Source: Candidatus Babelota bacterium
GTDB lineage: Bacteria > Babelota > Babeliae > Babelales > Vermiphilaceae
Assembly: GCA_023382795.1 (NCBI GenBank)
Contig: JAHDWT010000001.1
Location: 1 to 64,000 of the forward strand
DNA: 64,000 nucleotides
Direction of reading: 5' to 3'
Shown one piece after another: positions 24,853 to 33,043 of this stretch. A program made the position numbers and the translations under genes. Positions within the stretch are counted from its first letter, which is position 1, and each line of letters starts with the position of its first letter. Below the pieces are notes generated by a model. The model was not told where the DNA came from, made no database searches, and saw only the letters and a program-made list of their open reading frames with translations.

Positions 24853-26697
24853 ATGTGTAGCGTTGTCGGATACATCGGTAAAAATTCGAGTCGCCATGTT
24901 GTACTCGAAGGTCTTTTGCGTCTTGAATATCGTGGATATGATTCCGCCGGTTTTGCTTGCCTTGCTCCCCACGACAAACGCCTTGCCTTTACCAAAGTAG
25001 AAGGTGGCCTTTCAAATCTCATCACTGCCCTAGAAGCTACACCTATTGATGGGCATGTTGGCATTGGACACACAAGGTGGTCCACTCATGGCGTCGTGTC
25101 CCAACGCAATGCACACCCACAGTTTGATTGCGAAAAAACTATCTCAATTGTTCACAATGGCATTATAGAAAATCACCATCAACTTAAGAATAAATTAATC
25201 GCTGCTGGGCACGTATTCCATTCAGATACTGACACAGAGGTGATTGCGCACCTTTTTGAAGCACTTCTCGTTTCACATAATACGTTCAAGGCTGCACTTG
25301 TTGATCTTGTGAATCAGCTTGAAGGCGCATACGCCTTTATCATCATCTGCCAGGATTATCCCGATCAAATGATCGTGGTGCGTAAACGCTCACCCGTGTG
25401 TATTGGTATTGGTGATGATGAAATGTTCATAGCTTCGGACATCCTTGCCTTTGCTGACAAAACTAAAAAAGTTCTCTTTTTACCCGATGCAAGTTTTGCG
25501 CTATTAAAAGCCGATATGATTGAACTATACGACTTTACCGGAAAACCACTGCCCATCCGTGTGCAAGAGATAGATATTGACTGGAAAGCAAACGAAAAAA
25601 ATGGCTTTGAACATTATATGCTCAAAGAAATTTATGAACAGCGTAACGCTATCCATGCTACCGTATCATTCTTACGTTCGATTAATCATCGTCTTTCTGA
25701 TTATCTTGGATTTTCGGTTGAGCAGCTAAAAGACCTTAACAGTATACATATTGTTGGCGCCGGAACGTCGTGGCATGCCGGTAGAATTGCACAATTTTTC
25801 TTTGAATCAATTGCACTATTGCCAACTAAAGTATCGCTTGCTTCTGAATTTAGGTACACTGCCTTCTTTCCCGAACAGCACTGTCTCCATCTCATGATAT
25901 CGCAATCAGGAGAAACCGCCGACACGCTCGAAGCAATGCGTTTTATTAGCAGCATGTCTCTCCCAACATTAGCACTTACTAACGTGGCATCAAGCTCTAT
26001 CGTCAGAGAATCAGACGGTTTTTTGCTTACACAAGCAGGGCACGAAATTGCGGTCGCATCCACTAAAGCCTTTTCAACCCAGCTCACTGTTCTATACTGG
26101 CTTGCTCATCGTATTGCACTGGCAAAAGGTATTATTACTCAAGCGCAATTTGAACATGCAGAAGAAGAACTCCTGATCGCTGCCGAGCTTCTTGAAAACA
26201 ACATAGAAAATTATAAGTTAGATATCGTCAAATCAATTGGTTCGCGCTATGCACACTACAAAAAAGCCATCTTCTTAGGGCGACACATAAGCTACCCGTT
26301 TGCCATGGAAGCAGCGCTCAAATTAAAAGAAATTTCCTATCTTTTTGCACAAGCATACCCTGCAGGGGAGCTTAAACATGGCCCTCTGGCACTCGTGGAT
26401 GCAGAAACTCCAGTATTCTTATTTTCCCACCCAACTCCTCTCATCTACCAGAAACTACTTTCTAATGCCCAAGAGGTTAAATCACGCGGTGGACGCCTCA
26501 TTATATTTGCATTCGAAGGCCAGGATGAACTGTGTCAACTCGGAGAAACGGTATTTATTTTCCCACTCGTCAATCAGTATCTATCCCCTCTGGTCATGAC
26601 AGGTATCATGCAATATCTAAGCTATCAGATAGCCAAAGAGTTGGGATGTCCTATCGACAAGCCGCGCAACCTAGCAAAATCAGTGACCGTGGAATAA
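24853..26697 (+). CDS. glmS: Glutamine--fructose-6-phosphate aminotransferase (isomerizing)
   Basis: 614 residues, as in E. coli (609). It makes glucosamine-6-phosphate, the entry step to UDP-GlcNAc for peptidoglycan and LPS. The N-terminal nucleophile Cys2 is present (MCSVVGYIG, with Ser3 where Gly is usual). The glutaminase blocks are EYRGYDSAGFA, GHTRWSTHG and VHNGIIENH. The two SIS domains carry SQSGETADTLEAMR and ASTKAFSTQL. The end KEISYLFAQAYPAGELKHGP and KPRNLAKSVTVE is conserved. Its presence suggests that at least part of the envelope is made by the cell itself. Confidence 0.97.
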   Translation: MCSVVGYIGKNSSRHVVLEGLLRLEYRGYDSAGFACLAPHDKRLAFTKVEGGLSNLITALEATPIDGHVGIGHTRWSTHGVVSQRNAHPQFDCEKTISIVHNGIIENHHQLKNKLIAAGHVFHSDTDTEVIAHLFEALLVSHNTFKAALVDLVNQLEGAYAFIIICQDYPDQMIVVRKRSPVCIGIGDDEMFIASDILAFADKTKKVLFLPDASFALLKADMIELYDFTGKPLPIRVQEIDIDWKANEKNGFEHYMLKEIYEQRNAIHATVSFLRSINHRLSDYLGFSVEQLKDLNSIHIVGAGTSWHAGRIAQFFFESIALLPTKVSLASEFRYTAFFPEQHCLHLMISQSGETADTLEAMRFISSMSLPTLALTNVASSSIVRESDGFLLTQAGHEIAVASTKAFSTQLTVLYWLAHRIALAKGIITQAQFEHAEEELLIAAELLENNIENYKLDIVKSIGSRYAHYKKAIFLGRHISYPFAMEAALKLKEISYLFAQAYPAGELKHGPLALVDAETPVFLFSHPTPLIYQKLLSNAQEVKSRGGRLIIFAFEGQDELCQLGETVFIFPLVNQYLSPLVMTGIMQYLSYQIAKELGCPIDKPRNLAKSVTVE

Positions 26698-26717
26698 TTT
26701 TCCACGGTCTATTTTTT
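26685..26717 (+). terminator. Rho-independent terminator of glmS
   Basis: A 10-bp perfect stem (26685-26694 with 26700-26709) with a 5-base loop is followed by TATTTTTTT. The last glmS codons form the 5' arm and the stop codon TAA begins at its edge, so gene end and terminator overlap. Confidence 0.9.
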
Positions 26718-26786
26718 TATTGGCAAATACCAGTACGCTCGAAACACGAGATCGGATCATTAAAATATAACGTTATGATACCTAAT

Positions 26787-26924
26787 TTATACCTGAAAAC
26801 GCTCATGCCGTAATTTAAGCTCCGCATGAGGTGTTGGACAGTGATGGCGCAAACCAAATAAGAAGAGAAGAAAAATACCAGAAAGCAATGAAACGGATAA
26901 TCTAAACCGATACTTTCTACACAT
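26787..26924 (-). CDS. Possible small membrane protein
   Basis: 45 codons from ATG 26924, with GAGGGAT 3 bases upstream. The peptide has a basic start (MCRKYRFR), one hydrophobic helix (VSLLSGIFLLFLFGL) and a His/Arg-rich tail. The rest of the 26720-27037 gap shows no other convincing gene. The support is only the ribosome site and the membrane segment, so this may be chance. Confidence 0.25.
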   Translation of the reverse strand: MCRKYRFRLSVSLLSGIFLLFLFGLRHHCPTPHAELKLRHERFQV

Positions 26925-27039
26925 ACAATCCCTCAAGAATGTTGGGTTTACGAGCCTATGCTCGGTAAAAAAACATGGTTTTAACGATATTTTTAAGTGT
27001 ACTCCGCCTTCTTGCACTGTCAACGGCCCACTTCTAGCC

Positions 27040-27069
27040 AAAAAAGAAAGGACGGGCAAAAACCCGTCC
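27040..27069 (-). terminator. Rho-independent terminator of the following minus-strand gene
   Basis: On the minus strand a 7-bp stem (GGACGGG with CCCGTCC, loop of 6) at 27069-27050 is followed by TTTCTTTTTT. It lies 27 bases after the stop codon at 27096. Confidence 0.85.
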
Positions 27070-27095
27070 AAAATTCCATTAAAATGGATATTAAA

Positions 27096-28232
27096 TTACT
27101 TTGAAAGTAAAGCTGCTGCGGCTACTTTACGCTCAATCCCTGAAAGAACTCGTTTTGCAGAAGGCTCCTTAGATGCTGACTTCTTAACACCAGCAGCTTC
27201 TTTAAACAAATTACGTTCTTGCTCTTTAGTTTCTTTAATCTTATTTGTTAATTCACCCAGCTTTTCACGTGCTTCTTGTGTAGATCGAACATTCGCTTGA
27301 GCCAACTTGAGCTCTGTAAGCAACGTAACTTTTTTAAATGCTTCAGTTTCTTTATCTTTTTTGCATAGGTATCCCAAAGAAAGTACACGGATAATGGTTT
27401 GAGCACTATAAACCGCTTTACGTAACAAGCCAGGTTTTAGTTGCTTTAGTTGTTGTTGTGCACTTTGCTCATCATCTTTCGTCCATTCTTCCTTGAGAAG
27501 AAGCTCACGCAAGCTTTGGTATTCTGGCTTTGAAAAATCAGCATCTTTTACATAGCCTGCGATAGCAGCGCTGTTCATTGCTTTAACCGCATTAAGTTGC
27601 GCCTCGGTGAAACCATTCCATCTATTTTTTGCGCTCAGCATAATACGCATAGCTAATGCGGTTACTGGGTCGATGGTATAGTGCTTCGCATTTACAAGAG
27701 CTCCTTTTGCTCGTTGCGCTCCGGCAACTATAACATGCTTCGTTTTGCTGGCTTGAGCTGCGACGGCCGCTTTTACTCTACCAATTTTGGATAGTGATGG
27801 TGCTGCATCATTGATCTTTGCATCTGCTTGCGCATCATTATTTTTATTGTCAGCTAAAGAAGTTTCTCCTTTATTTTCATCAGTTGCTAATGGTGCATTG
27901 CTTTCATCAACTTTAATTTCTACTTCTGATTCATTGACTGGAGCTAGTGTCACTGATTCTTGTTGAATATTGGCTTCATTTTTTGCATCTTCAGGAGTAG
28001 CTTGTTGCTGATTATCGCGTGGCAATTCTTTTTGTGATTCAGGAACTAATACTTTTTCAGAAGATGGTAATGAAGACTGTCCTACAGGCTCTAAGTTCTG
28101 TTTGGTTTTTACTGCAGCTTCATCAACTGCTTGCGTCAAATCGGCAACATCAACATCCATGCCTTTTGCCTGCATGCATACACTCACTGACATGAGCAAC
28201 GTTAATGCCAAAGCTTTTTTAGTTGTATTCAT
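27096..28232 (-). CDS. Exported low-complexity/helical protein
   Basis: 378 residues from ATG 28232, which has GAGG upstream; an upstream start at 28283 would spoil the signal peptide (MNTTKKALALTLLMSVSVCM). Residues about 25-150 are rich in Glu, Gln, Asn, Asp and Ala with little order. From about 155 to the end it is Lys/Ala-rich and helical (for example LTELKLAQANVRSTQEAREK). A central segment around RKAVYSAQTIIRVLSLGYL may touch a membrane. No family is recognised. It has its own promoter and terminator, so it is expressed alone. Confidence 0.65.
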   Translation of the reverse strand: MNTTKKALALTLLMSVSVCMQAKGMDVDVADLTQAVDEAAVKTKQNLEPVGQSSLPSSEKVLVPESQKELPRDNQQQATPEDAKNEANIQQESVTLAPVNESEVEIKVDESNAPLATDENKGETSLADNKNNDAQADAKINDAAPSLSKIGRVKAAVAAQASKTKHVIVAGAQRAKGALVNAKHYTIDPVTALAMRIMLSAKNRWNGFTEAQLNAVKAMNSAAIAGYVKDADFSKPEYQSLRELLLKEEWTKDDEQSAQQQLKQLKPGLLRKAVYSAQTIIRVLSLGYLCKKDKETEAFKKVTLLTELKLAQANVRSTQEAREKLGELTNKIKETKEQERNLFKEAAGVKKSASKEPSAKRVLSGIERKVAAAALLSK

Positions 28233-28302
28233 TATAAAACCTCTCGTGTAGATAACAACGTGAATAATAAGTTGAACTAACAATTAAGATATACAGCTCT
28301 GA

Positions 28303-28330
28303 AGTATAGAGCGTCCCTGTGCAAAGTCAA
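28303..28330 (-). promoter_or_regulatory. Promoter of the exported helical protein gene
   Basis: On the minus strand TTGACT (28330-28325), a 16-base spacer and TATACT (28308-28303) match consensus at five of six positions each, 70 bases before the start codon. Confidence 0.6.
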
Positions 28331-28379
28331 GAATCACACCGAATGCATTAGTGATTGCCGCAAAGCGCTAATTCCCTCA

Positions 28380-29072
28380 TCATGTATTTTTAATGCGCGG
28401 CACTATACGCAGTACTAGGGGTAATAATACCAAAATAGCAAGAAGCGCTAGTGCTGCTATAATGTGCCACGAAAAAACATCATGCAGGGATGTAATATGC
28501 GCGAGCTGTGTTCCTGCATATACATAAACTGCCGCTGCTGGAGTCATTCCTAATGCAGAAACCCACAAAAATGTATGCCAAGGAATAGTAGAAAATGCCG
28601 CCAAAGAATTGATAATTACAAATGGTGTGACAATGGTAAAATGGAGAATCAAAAGATATACATACCCATAACGATCAAATCCTTCCTTGAGTCGCGCCAT
28701 GCGTGGTGATAATTCGATACTATGTAATCGCGTGGTCATTCTGCGTAATAAGGAAAACGCCACGAATGCCCCCAATGAACCTCCAATAATTGAATAAAAC
28801 AGCGCTAAAAAAAATCCAAACATAAATCCACCAGCAACACCGAGCGGCCCAGTAATTGGAAGAGAAGCCGCAACAACTATGGCATAAAAGAATATATAGA
28901 TAAGCGCGGTCATGCCGTAGTGCTGTTTAACAACATCGGCAAGAAAGCTTCCGCAGTCTTTGATGCGCTCGAGTGAACACCAGTGTTGTAGACTGTTCAC
29001 TTGCATAAGCAAAAATATGCCAACAACAACTACAATAATACCAAGCAAGATTTGTTTATAAGATATATGCAT
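28380..29072 (-). CDS. VTT-domain (TVP38/TMEM64, DedA-like) membrane protein
   Basis: 230 residues from ATG 29072, with GAGG 7 bases upstream; TTG 29075 is the alternative. The core of the PF09335-type domain is GPLGVAGGFMFGFFLALFYSIIGGSLGAFVAFSLLRRM near 77-114, followed by a second re-entrant region (HFTIVTPFVIINSLAA). Members of this superfamily move lipids across the membrane, undecaprenyl phosphate in some bacterial cases; which lipid applies here is unknown. It begins 12 bases after the beta-barrel gene that lies upstream on the same strand. Confidence 0.82.
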   Translation of the reverse strand: MHISYKQILLGIIVVVVGIFLLMQVNSLQHWCSLERIKDCGSFLADVVKQHYGMTALIYIFFYAIVVAASLPITGPLGVAGGFMFGFFLALFYSIIGGSLGAFVAFSLLRRMTTRLHSIELSPRMARLKEGFDRYGYVYLLILHFTIVTPFVIINSLAAFSTIPWHTFLWVSALGMTPAAAVYVYAGTQLAHITSLHDVFSWHIIAALALLAILVLLPLVLRIVPRIKNT

Positions 29073-29084
29073 CAAAGCGCCTCT

Positions 29085-30536
29085 TTAGAATGATCCACCA
29101 AGTTTGAGCCAGCAACCTATCGCCTTACATGCTCCCGAGTGCTGCGGCGTTTCAAACCATGCGCCTACACCAAAAAAGCCATCGAATTTTGCTCCCTTGC
29201 GCCCCCATCCAAGGCTGACATGAATCTTGTGTACAAGTGTTCCCAATGCAGCTCCTGATCGCACATAAAGATCGCCTTCTTGAATCGGTACAAAATCAGC
29301 GTCATTTGCAGCTTGTTCGGCAATCGTGCTCAAACTCGCTGTAGTAGCAACCGTTGGATTGGCAATGTCTTTTATTCCTGCAAACCCCCATACGGCAGGA
29401 AAACTCTTTTTTAATTCTATCCGTTCCCGCGCATGCGCCCACAGATTATACCCAGCTTCTATATGCCAATCTTGATAAAAAATTCTTCCACCAGCACTCA
29501 AATCAACCATGCCATAGGGATGTACTTTTACACGCCTCGTCAGCACGGATGATGCAGGAACATTCTGCTCTGGTCCACGATCACGATGATTCAGAAGCAT
29601 ATAACGGCTCCACGGCTTATCACGCACGTCAAGTGTACGATGTTGTGTATTGTGCATAAAAAATATATTTTCTACATGCAAAAAAAGACAAGCTGCATAC
29701 GGAGCAGAACAACGACTTGTCACTACTTGGAATCCTGCTCCGATCAAAAATCCCCAGTGACCATTATTGCCAACCACCGGATCAAACACGTAGACTGCGT
29801 CTTGTTTATTCCCCAATGGGGCAGAGATCCCAGAATAATAAACTACCTGAAAGTGATCTTCTGAAAGATATGCTCGCCCAAATCGTATATTGATTTCAGG
29901 GCATCGAAGACGAGAACGTGGCACTGACGAAATTTTTGCATAGCGTAAATCGGCGCGATTAAATGCTTGTACAAAATCTGATACAGAAGCAGATGCGGTG
30001 GTTTCTCCAATACGCTGCTTGATATCAATACTATTTTGCACTGCCACCAATGGAACACTCACATCTATCCAATAACCATCAAAAAAATCAATTGCCACAA
30101 ACTTATTCAGATCCTGATGCGCATTTAAAAAAATACCCACTTGACGCTGTTTGGGTACCAGCTCAAGAGTTCCATAAAAATTACTCGGCAATCCAAGCCA
30201 TTCTGCACGCACATCACGATCGAGTGCACCCGCAGCGGTATCACCAACAACTAAAACTTCTACTTTGCGATCAAATAAAAAATATTTATTAAGCGCTCGA
30301 GTGGTGAGCGATTCTTGATAAGCACCAATACATTGAAAGCTCGTTTTGCAGGACCCCTGTTTTTCGTAAACGTAGTCATGCCATATCGATTGGTACAGAG
30401 GAATATTTTGATTCAGCGGTCTAGTAAAAAGAAACGATCGATATCGCTCATCTTTGCAACATCGCCCTTCGATTGCCTTGATTTGATAGGGTATCACTAA
30501 TACCATCACTGCAAGCGCTACTACTCTTTTTTTCAT
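29085..30536 (-). CDS. Outer-membrane beta-barrel protein, unknown
   Basis: 483 residues from ATG 30536, with AAGGA upstream. The signal peptide is MKKRVVALAVMVLVIPYQIKA. The mature part alternates polar and hydrophobic residues in strands (for example VDLSAGGRIFYQDWHIEAGYNLWAHAR, KIHVSLGWGRKGAKFDGFFGVGAWFE). It ends KLGGSF, a C-terminal Phe as expected for BAM-assembled barrels. Several Cys pairs (GRCCKDE, SCKTSFQC, SRCSAPYAAC) are unusual for a barrel and may form disulphides. It is probably a channel or surface protein. Confidence 0.7.
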   Translation of the reverse strand: MKKRVVALAVMVLVIPYQIKAIEGRCCKDERYRSFLFTRPLNQNIPLYQSIWHDYVYEKQGSCKTSFQCIGAYQESLTTRALNKYFLFDRKVEVLVVGDTAAGALDRDVRAEWLGLPSNFYGTLELVPKQRQVGIFLNAHQDLNKFVAIDFFDGYWIDVSVPLVAVQNSIDIKQRIGETTASASVSDFVQAFNRADLRYAKISSVPRSRLRCPEINIRFGRAYLSEDHFQVVYYSGISAPLGNKQDAVYVFDPVVGNNGHWGFLIGAGFQVVTSRCSAPYAACLFLHVENIFFMHNTQHRTLDVRDKPWSRYMLLNHRDRGPEQNVPASSVLTRRVKVHPYGMVDLSAGGRIFYQDWHIEAGYNLWAHARERIELKKSFPAVWGFAGIKDIANPTVATTASLSTIAEQAANDADFVPIQEGDLYVRSGAALGTLVHKIHVSLGWGRKGAKFDGFFGVGAWFETPQHSGACKAIGCWLKLGGSF

Positions 30537-30674
30537 GATCAATCCTTTCTATGGAGTCTAATCTTAAGAAGTCCTCCGCACAAAAACAAGAAATTTTCTG
30601 TCGCCATTCCGAGAAAAATATTTTATCTTAACTGCGCAAACACACCATTATTTCAGTAAAAAAGGAGCTTCTTA

Positions 30675-32090
30675 ATGGCTTGGTTCTTACGCTATTGCTT
30701 TATCACTATCACTGTTCTTGGCTATCATACCATCACTCAGACGCAAACGGCCCTCAATGGTCTTACCGAAGTAGCACAAAAATTCGATGATTTACATGAA
30801 CCCATCATAAATCCCGAAGAAACCTCTTCTCAGGAACCATACCTTTCCACTTGTGCCGATGAGAAACCTGAACAGAAGTTCAAGATAAAAATTTCTGGAT
30901 ATGTTAAATATGAGTGCTTTGAAGAGTCGCGCCAAACCATTAATGCTCGCCAAGGCACCATTTTAGTTGCACCTAAAATGCCCGAATATGACCCAAATCA
31001 TGTAGATATCTACGATGCTCCGCACTGGAATATGGCCGGCATCCGCTCGCGCATTTATTTTGATATTACCGGTCCAAAACTTGGCCATACTTATACTTCT
31101 GCTAAAATAGGCGCTGATTTTGCCGATGCGCATGAAATCGCTGCCCTCAGATTACGTGATGCATCAATACAGCTCTATTGGGAGCATGACCCAAGGAACA
31201 ACACGCGTTTGATTATGGGTCAATCGCATCACCCTCTCGTACTTGGGGAACCCTACCCAGCAACGTTGGGGTATAGTGAAGGAATTTTGATAAATCCTGC
31301 CGGATTTGCACCACAAGTCACTATATTTCGATCTATAGGCTCTCTGATGCTAATAGGATCGCTCAACACCTTTATACGATCATTAAATGGAAGCACCATT
31401 ACAGCAGCTGAACGCAATGCTGTTGTGCCAAGCGTTTTCTTAGCAGCTGAGATGAAAATTTTGGAAAAAAGTATTATAAACGCCGGTGTTAACTTTCATC
31501 GCATAGTTCCTCGACTTCACACCGATGCTGAAATTGCGACATTAGGAGAACATTTTGCAACCACCAATGGTCTTAATAGTTGGATTGCGTATCTGGCGGC
31601 CATGATTGATACTGATACGTTCAAAGCAAAATTTCGTTGGTTATATGCAGAAAATGGACAACGCTATTACCTACTCAGCGGATTTGCCACCAAGGCAGAA
31701 GGATATAACCCAGAAACCGATGAACGTCATTATACCAATTTGCGTTCAATATCTTACTGGACAGAACTCATTTACCGCTACAAAAAAGCAGAAATAGGAA
31801 TTTTTATGGGGTATGTAAAAAATATCGGTTCACGCCATCAATTGGTTACCGATGAGGACGGTTTAGCAGATACCCGATTCATCACCACATTTTATCCGGA
31901 TGCGGCCAAAACTGACTATGTGCTGCGCATTCAGCCACGCCTGCAATATTATTTGGATCCCCTTCGCTTTGGTATGGAACTAGAATATTGCTGCGCCGGG
32001 TATGGACAAGTGAATAAATTTGGAAGAATTGAGAAATCATCACCGACGAGTGTTGCACGCCTGCTTTTTGTTGCATGTTATGTATTCTAG
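30675..32090 (+). CDS. Porin-like outer-membrane protein
   Basis: 471 residues. GGAG lies 7 bases before ATG 30675. The signal region is MAWFLRYCFITITVLGYHTI. After a linker of about 50 residues, barrel strands begin at FKIKISGYVKYECFEESRQ. Typical strand and turn blocks include RSRIYFDITGPKLG, ASIQLYWEHDPRNNTRLIMGQ and AEIGIFMGYVKNIG. It ends VACYVF with a terminal Phe. The pattern is that of trimeric-porin-like or DcaP-like proteins, but no subfamily is certain. It is divergent from the other barrel gene and shares the 138-base gap with it. Confidence 0.7.
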   Translation: MAWFLRYCFITITVLGYHTITQTQTALNGLTEVAQKFDDLHEPIINPEETSSQEPYLSTCADEKPEQKFKIKISGYVKYECFEESRQTINARQGTILVAPKMPEYDPNHVDIYDAPHWNMAGIRSRIYFDITGPKLGHTYTSAKIGADFADAHEIAALRLRDASIQLYWEHDPRNNTRLIMGQSHHPLVLGEPYPATLGYSEGILINPAGFAPQVTIFRSIGSLMLIGSLNTFIRSLNGSTITAAERNAVVPSVFLAAEMKILEKSIINAGVNFHRIVPRLHTDAEIATLGEHFATTNGLNSWIAYLAAMIDTDTFKAKFRWLYAENGQRYYLLSGFATKAEGYNPETDERHYTNLRSISYWTELIYRYKKAEIGIFMGYVKNIGSRHQLVTDEDGLADTRFITTFYPDAAKTDYVLRIQPRLQYYLDPLRFGMELEYCCAGYGQVNKFGRIEKSSPTSVARLLFVACYVF

Positions 32091-32103
32091 ATAGAAAACA
32101 GAA

Positions 32104-32132
32104 ATAAGGCCCGGGAGATTCCCAGGCCTTAT
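32104..32132. terminator. Bidirectional intrinsic terminator
   Basis: A 13-bp stem with one mismatch (32104-32116 and 32120-32132) and a 3-base loop lies between convergent stop codons at 32090 and 32153. The plus strand continues with CTTTT. Confidence 0.8.
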
Positions 32133-32152
32133 CTTTTAAATCAGCATGACGT

Positions 32153-32824
32153 TTATTTCTTCTTGTTTCTTCGATTCATCATGTTAAATTCTATCGTGCC
32201 TTGTTTTGGCTGTGTATTGCCTATTGTCACTTCCGCGTTCACAGCTTCCTCCGCTGGAGCTTCTTTTTTCTCTACCGGAACTACTTTGTTTGTGCTCTTT
32301 TTGCCAAACCAAGGGAATGCATAAGAAACAGCTTTTCGGAGTGCACCACGATACTTATAAGCAAGCCCAGCACCGACTAGCGCAGCTACTGTTATTGCTG
32401 AGGTTTTAGGATTTTCAAGGACAGTGTTATATGCTGATCCACCACATGATTTAAGACAAGAACCGATGCGGGCAATATATCCCTGTGGCTTTTCTACATC
32501 GATCTTGATGGCTGCAGGAATTCCAGGAATTTCATATTGTGTAGGTGCCATATCGTCAAAAGATTGACGTAAGTTGTTTTGAAAATCCGCTGCGTCGAAA
32601 ACACGATTTGAGCCTTCAACTACAACTTCTTCCACTGCAGGAGCAACTGTAGCTTCTACAAATTCTTGAACAACAGGAGCTACCAACACAACTTCAGTTG
32701 AAGCAGGTGCTGAAACTTCTAGTATTTCAGGTTGTAGATTTTCGCCCATAGCCATTGCAGGGGCAATCACTGCCAATGCAGAAATTAACGCCATAACGTT
32801 AAATATTGTTTTTTGAGTCTTCAT
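32153..32824 (-). CDS. Exported protein with an internal membrane helix
   Basis: 223 residues from ATG 32824, with GGAGGA 6 bases upstream. Signal peptide MKTQKTIFNVMALISALAVI to AMA. An acidic, Val/Glu-rich linker follows, then GSCLKSCGG and one hydrophobic helix (SAITVAALVGAGLAYKYRG, about 140-158). The Lys/Arg-rich tail contains KKSTNKV and ends NRRNKKK. The layout (cleaved signal, then one membrane helix introduced by ENPKT) is shared with the next minus-strand gene (EHPILTT). Such proteins could sit in the inner membrane or be delivered to a host membrane. The family is not recognised. Confidence 0.6.
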   Translation of the reverse strand: MKTQKTIFNVMALISALAVIAPAMAMGENLQPEILEVSAPASTEVVLVAPVVQEFVEATVAPAVEEVVVEGSNRVFDAADFQNNLRQSFDDMAPTQYEIPGIPAAIKIDVEKPQGYIARIGSCLKSCGGSAYNTVLENPKTSAITVAALVGAGLAYKYRGALRKAVSYAFPWFGKKSTNKVVPVEKKEAPAEEAVNAEVTIGNTQPKQGTIEFNMMNRRNKKK

Positions 32825-32866
32825 AAAGACATCCTCCATTTATGGTTATAAAAACACATTTCATAT

Positions 32867-32897
32867 CTTATAGTGGCATAAATTATATATTTGTCAA
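32867..32897 (-). promoter_or_regulatory. Possible promoter of the exported membrane-helix protein
   Basis: On the minus strand a perfect TTGACA (32897-32892) is followed after 19 bases by TATAAG (32872-32867; five of six). It lies 43 bases before the start codon. Confidence 0.45.
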
Positions 32898-33043
32898 TTT
32901 ATTATTTAAATCCGCTGCTTATAAAAATTACATATTGCCATAAAGCCAAATAACATATTTCAAATATCTTCTATGAGCACTATATACTCCAACTGTACCA
33001 TGCCTATTTTTAGCGTCAAAAGCCCCTACTTGAACCTGAAGAA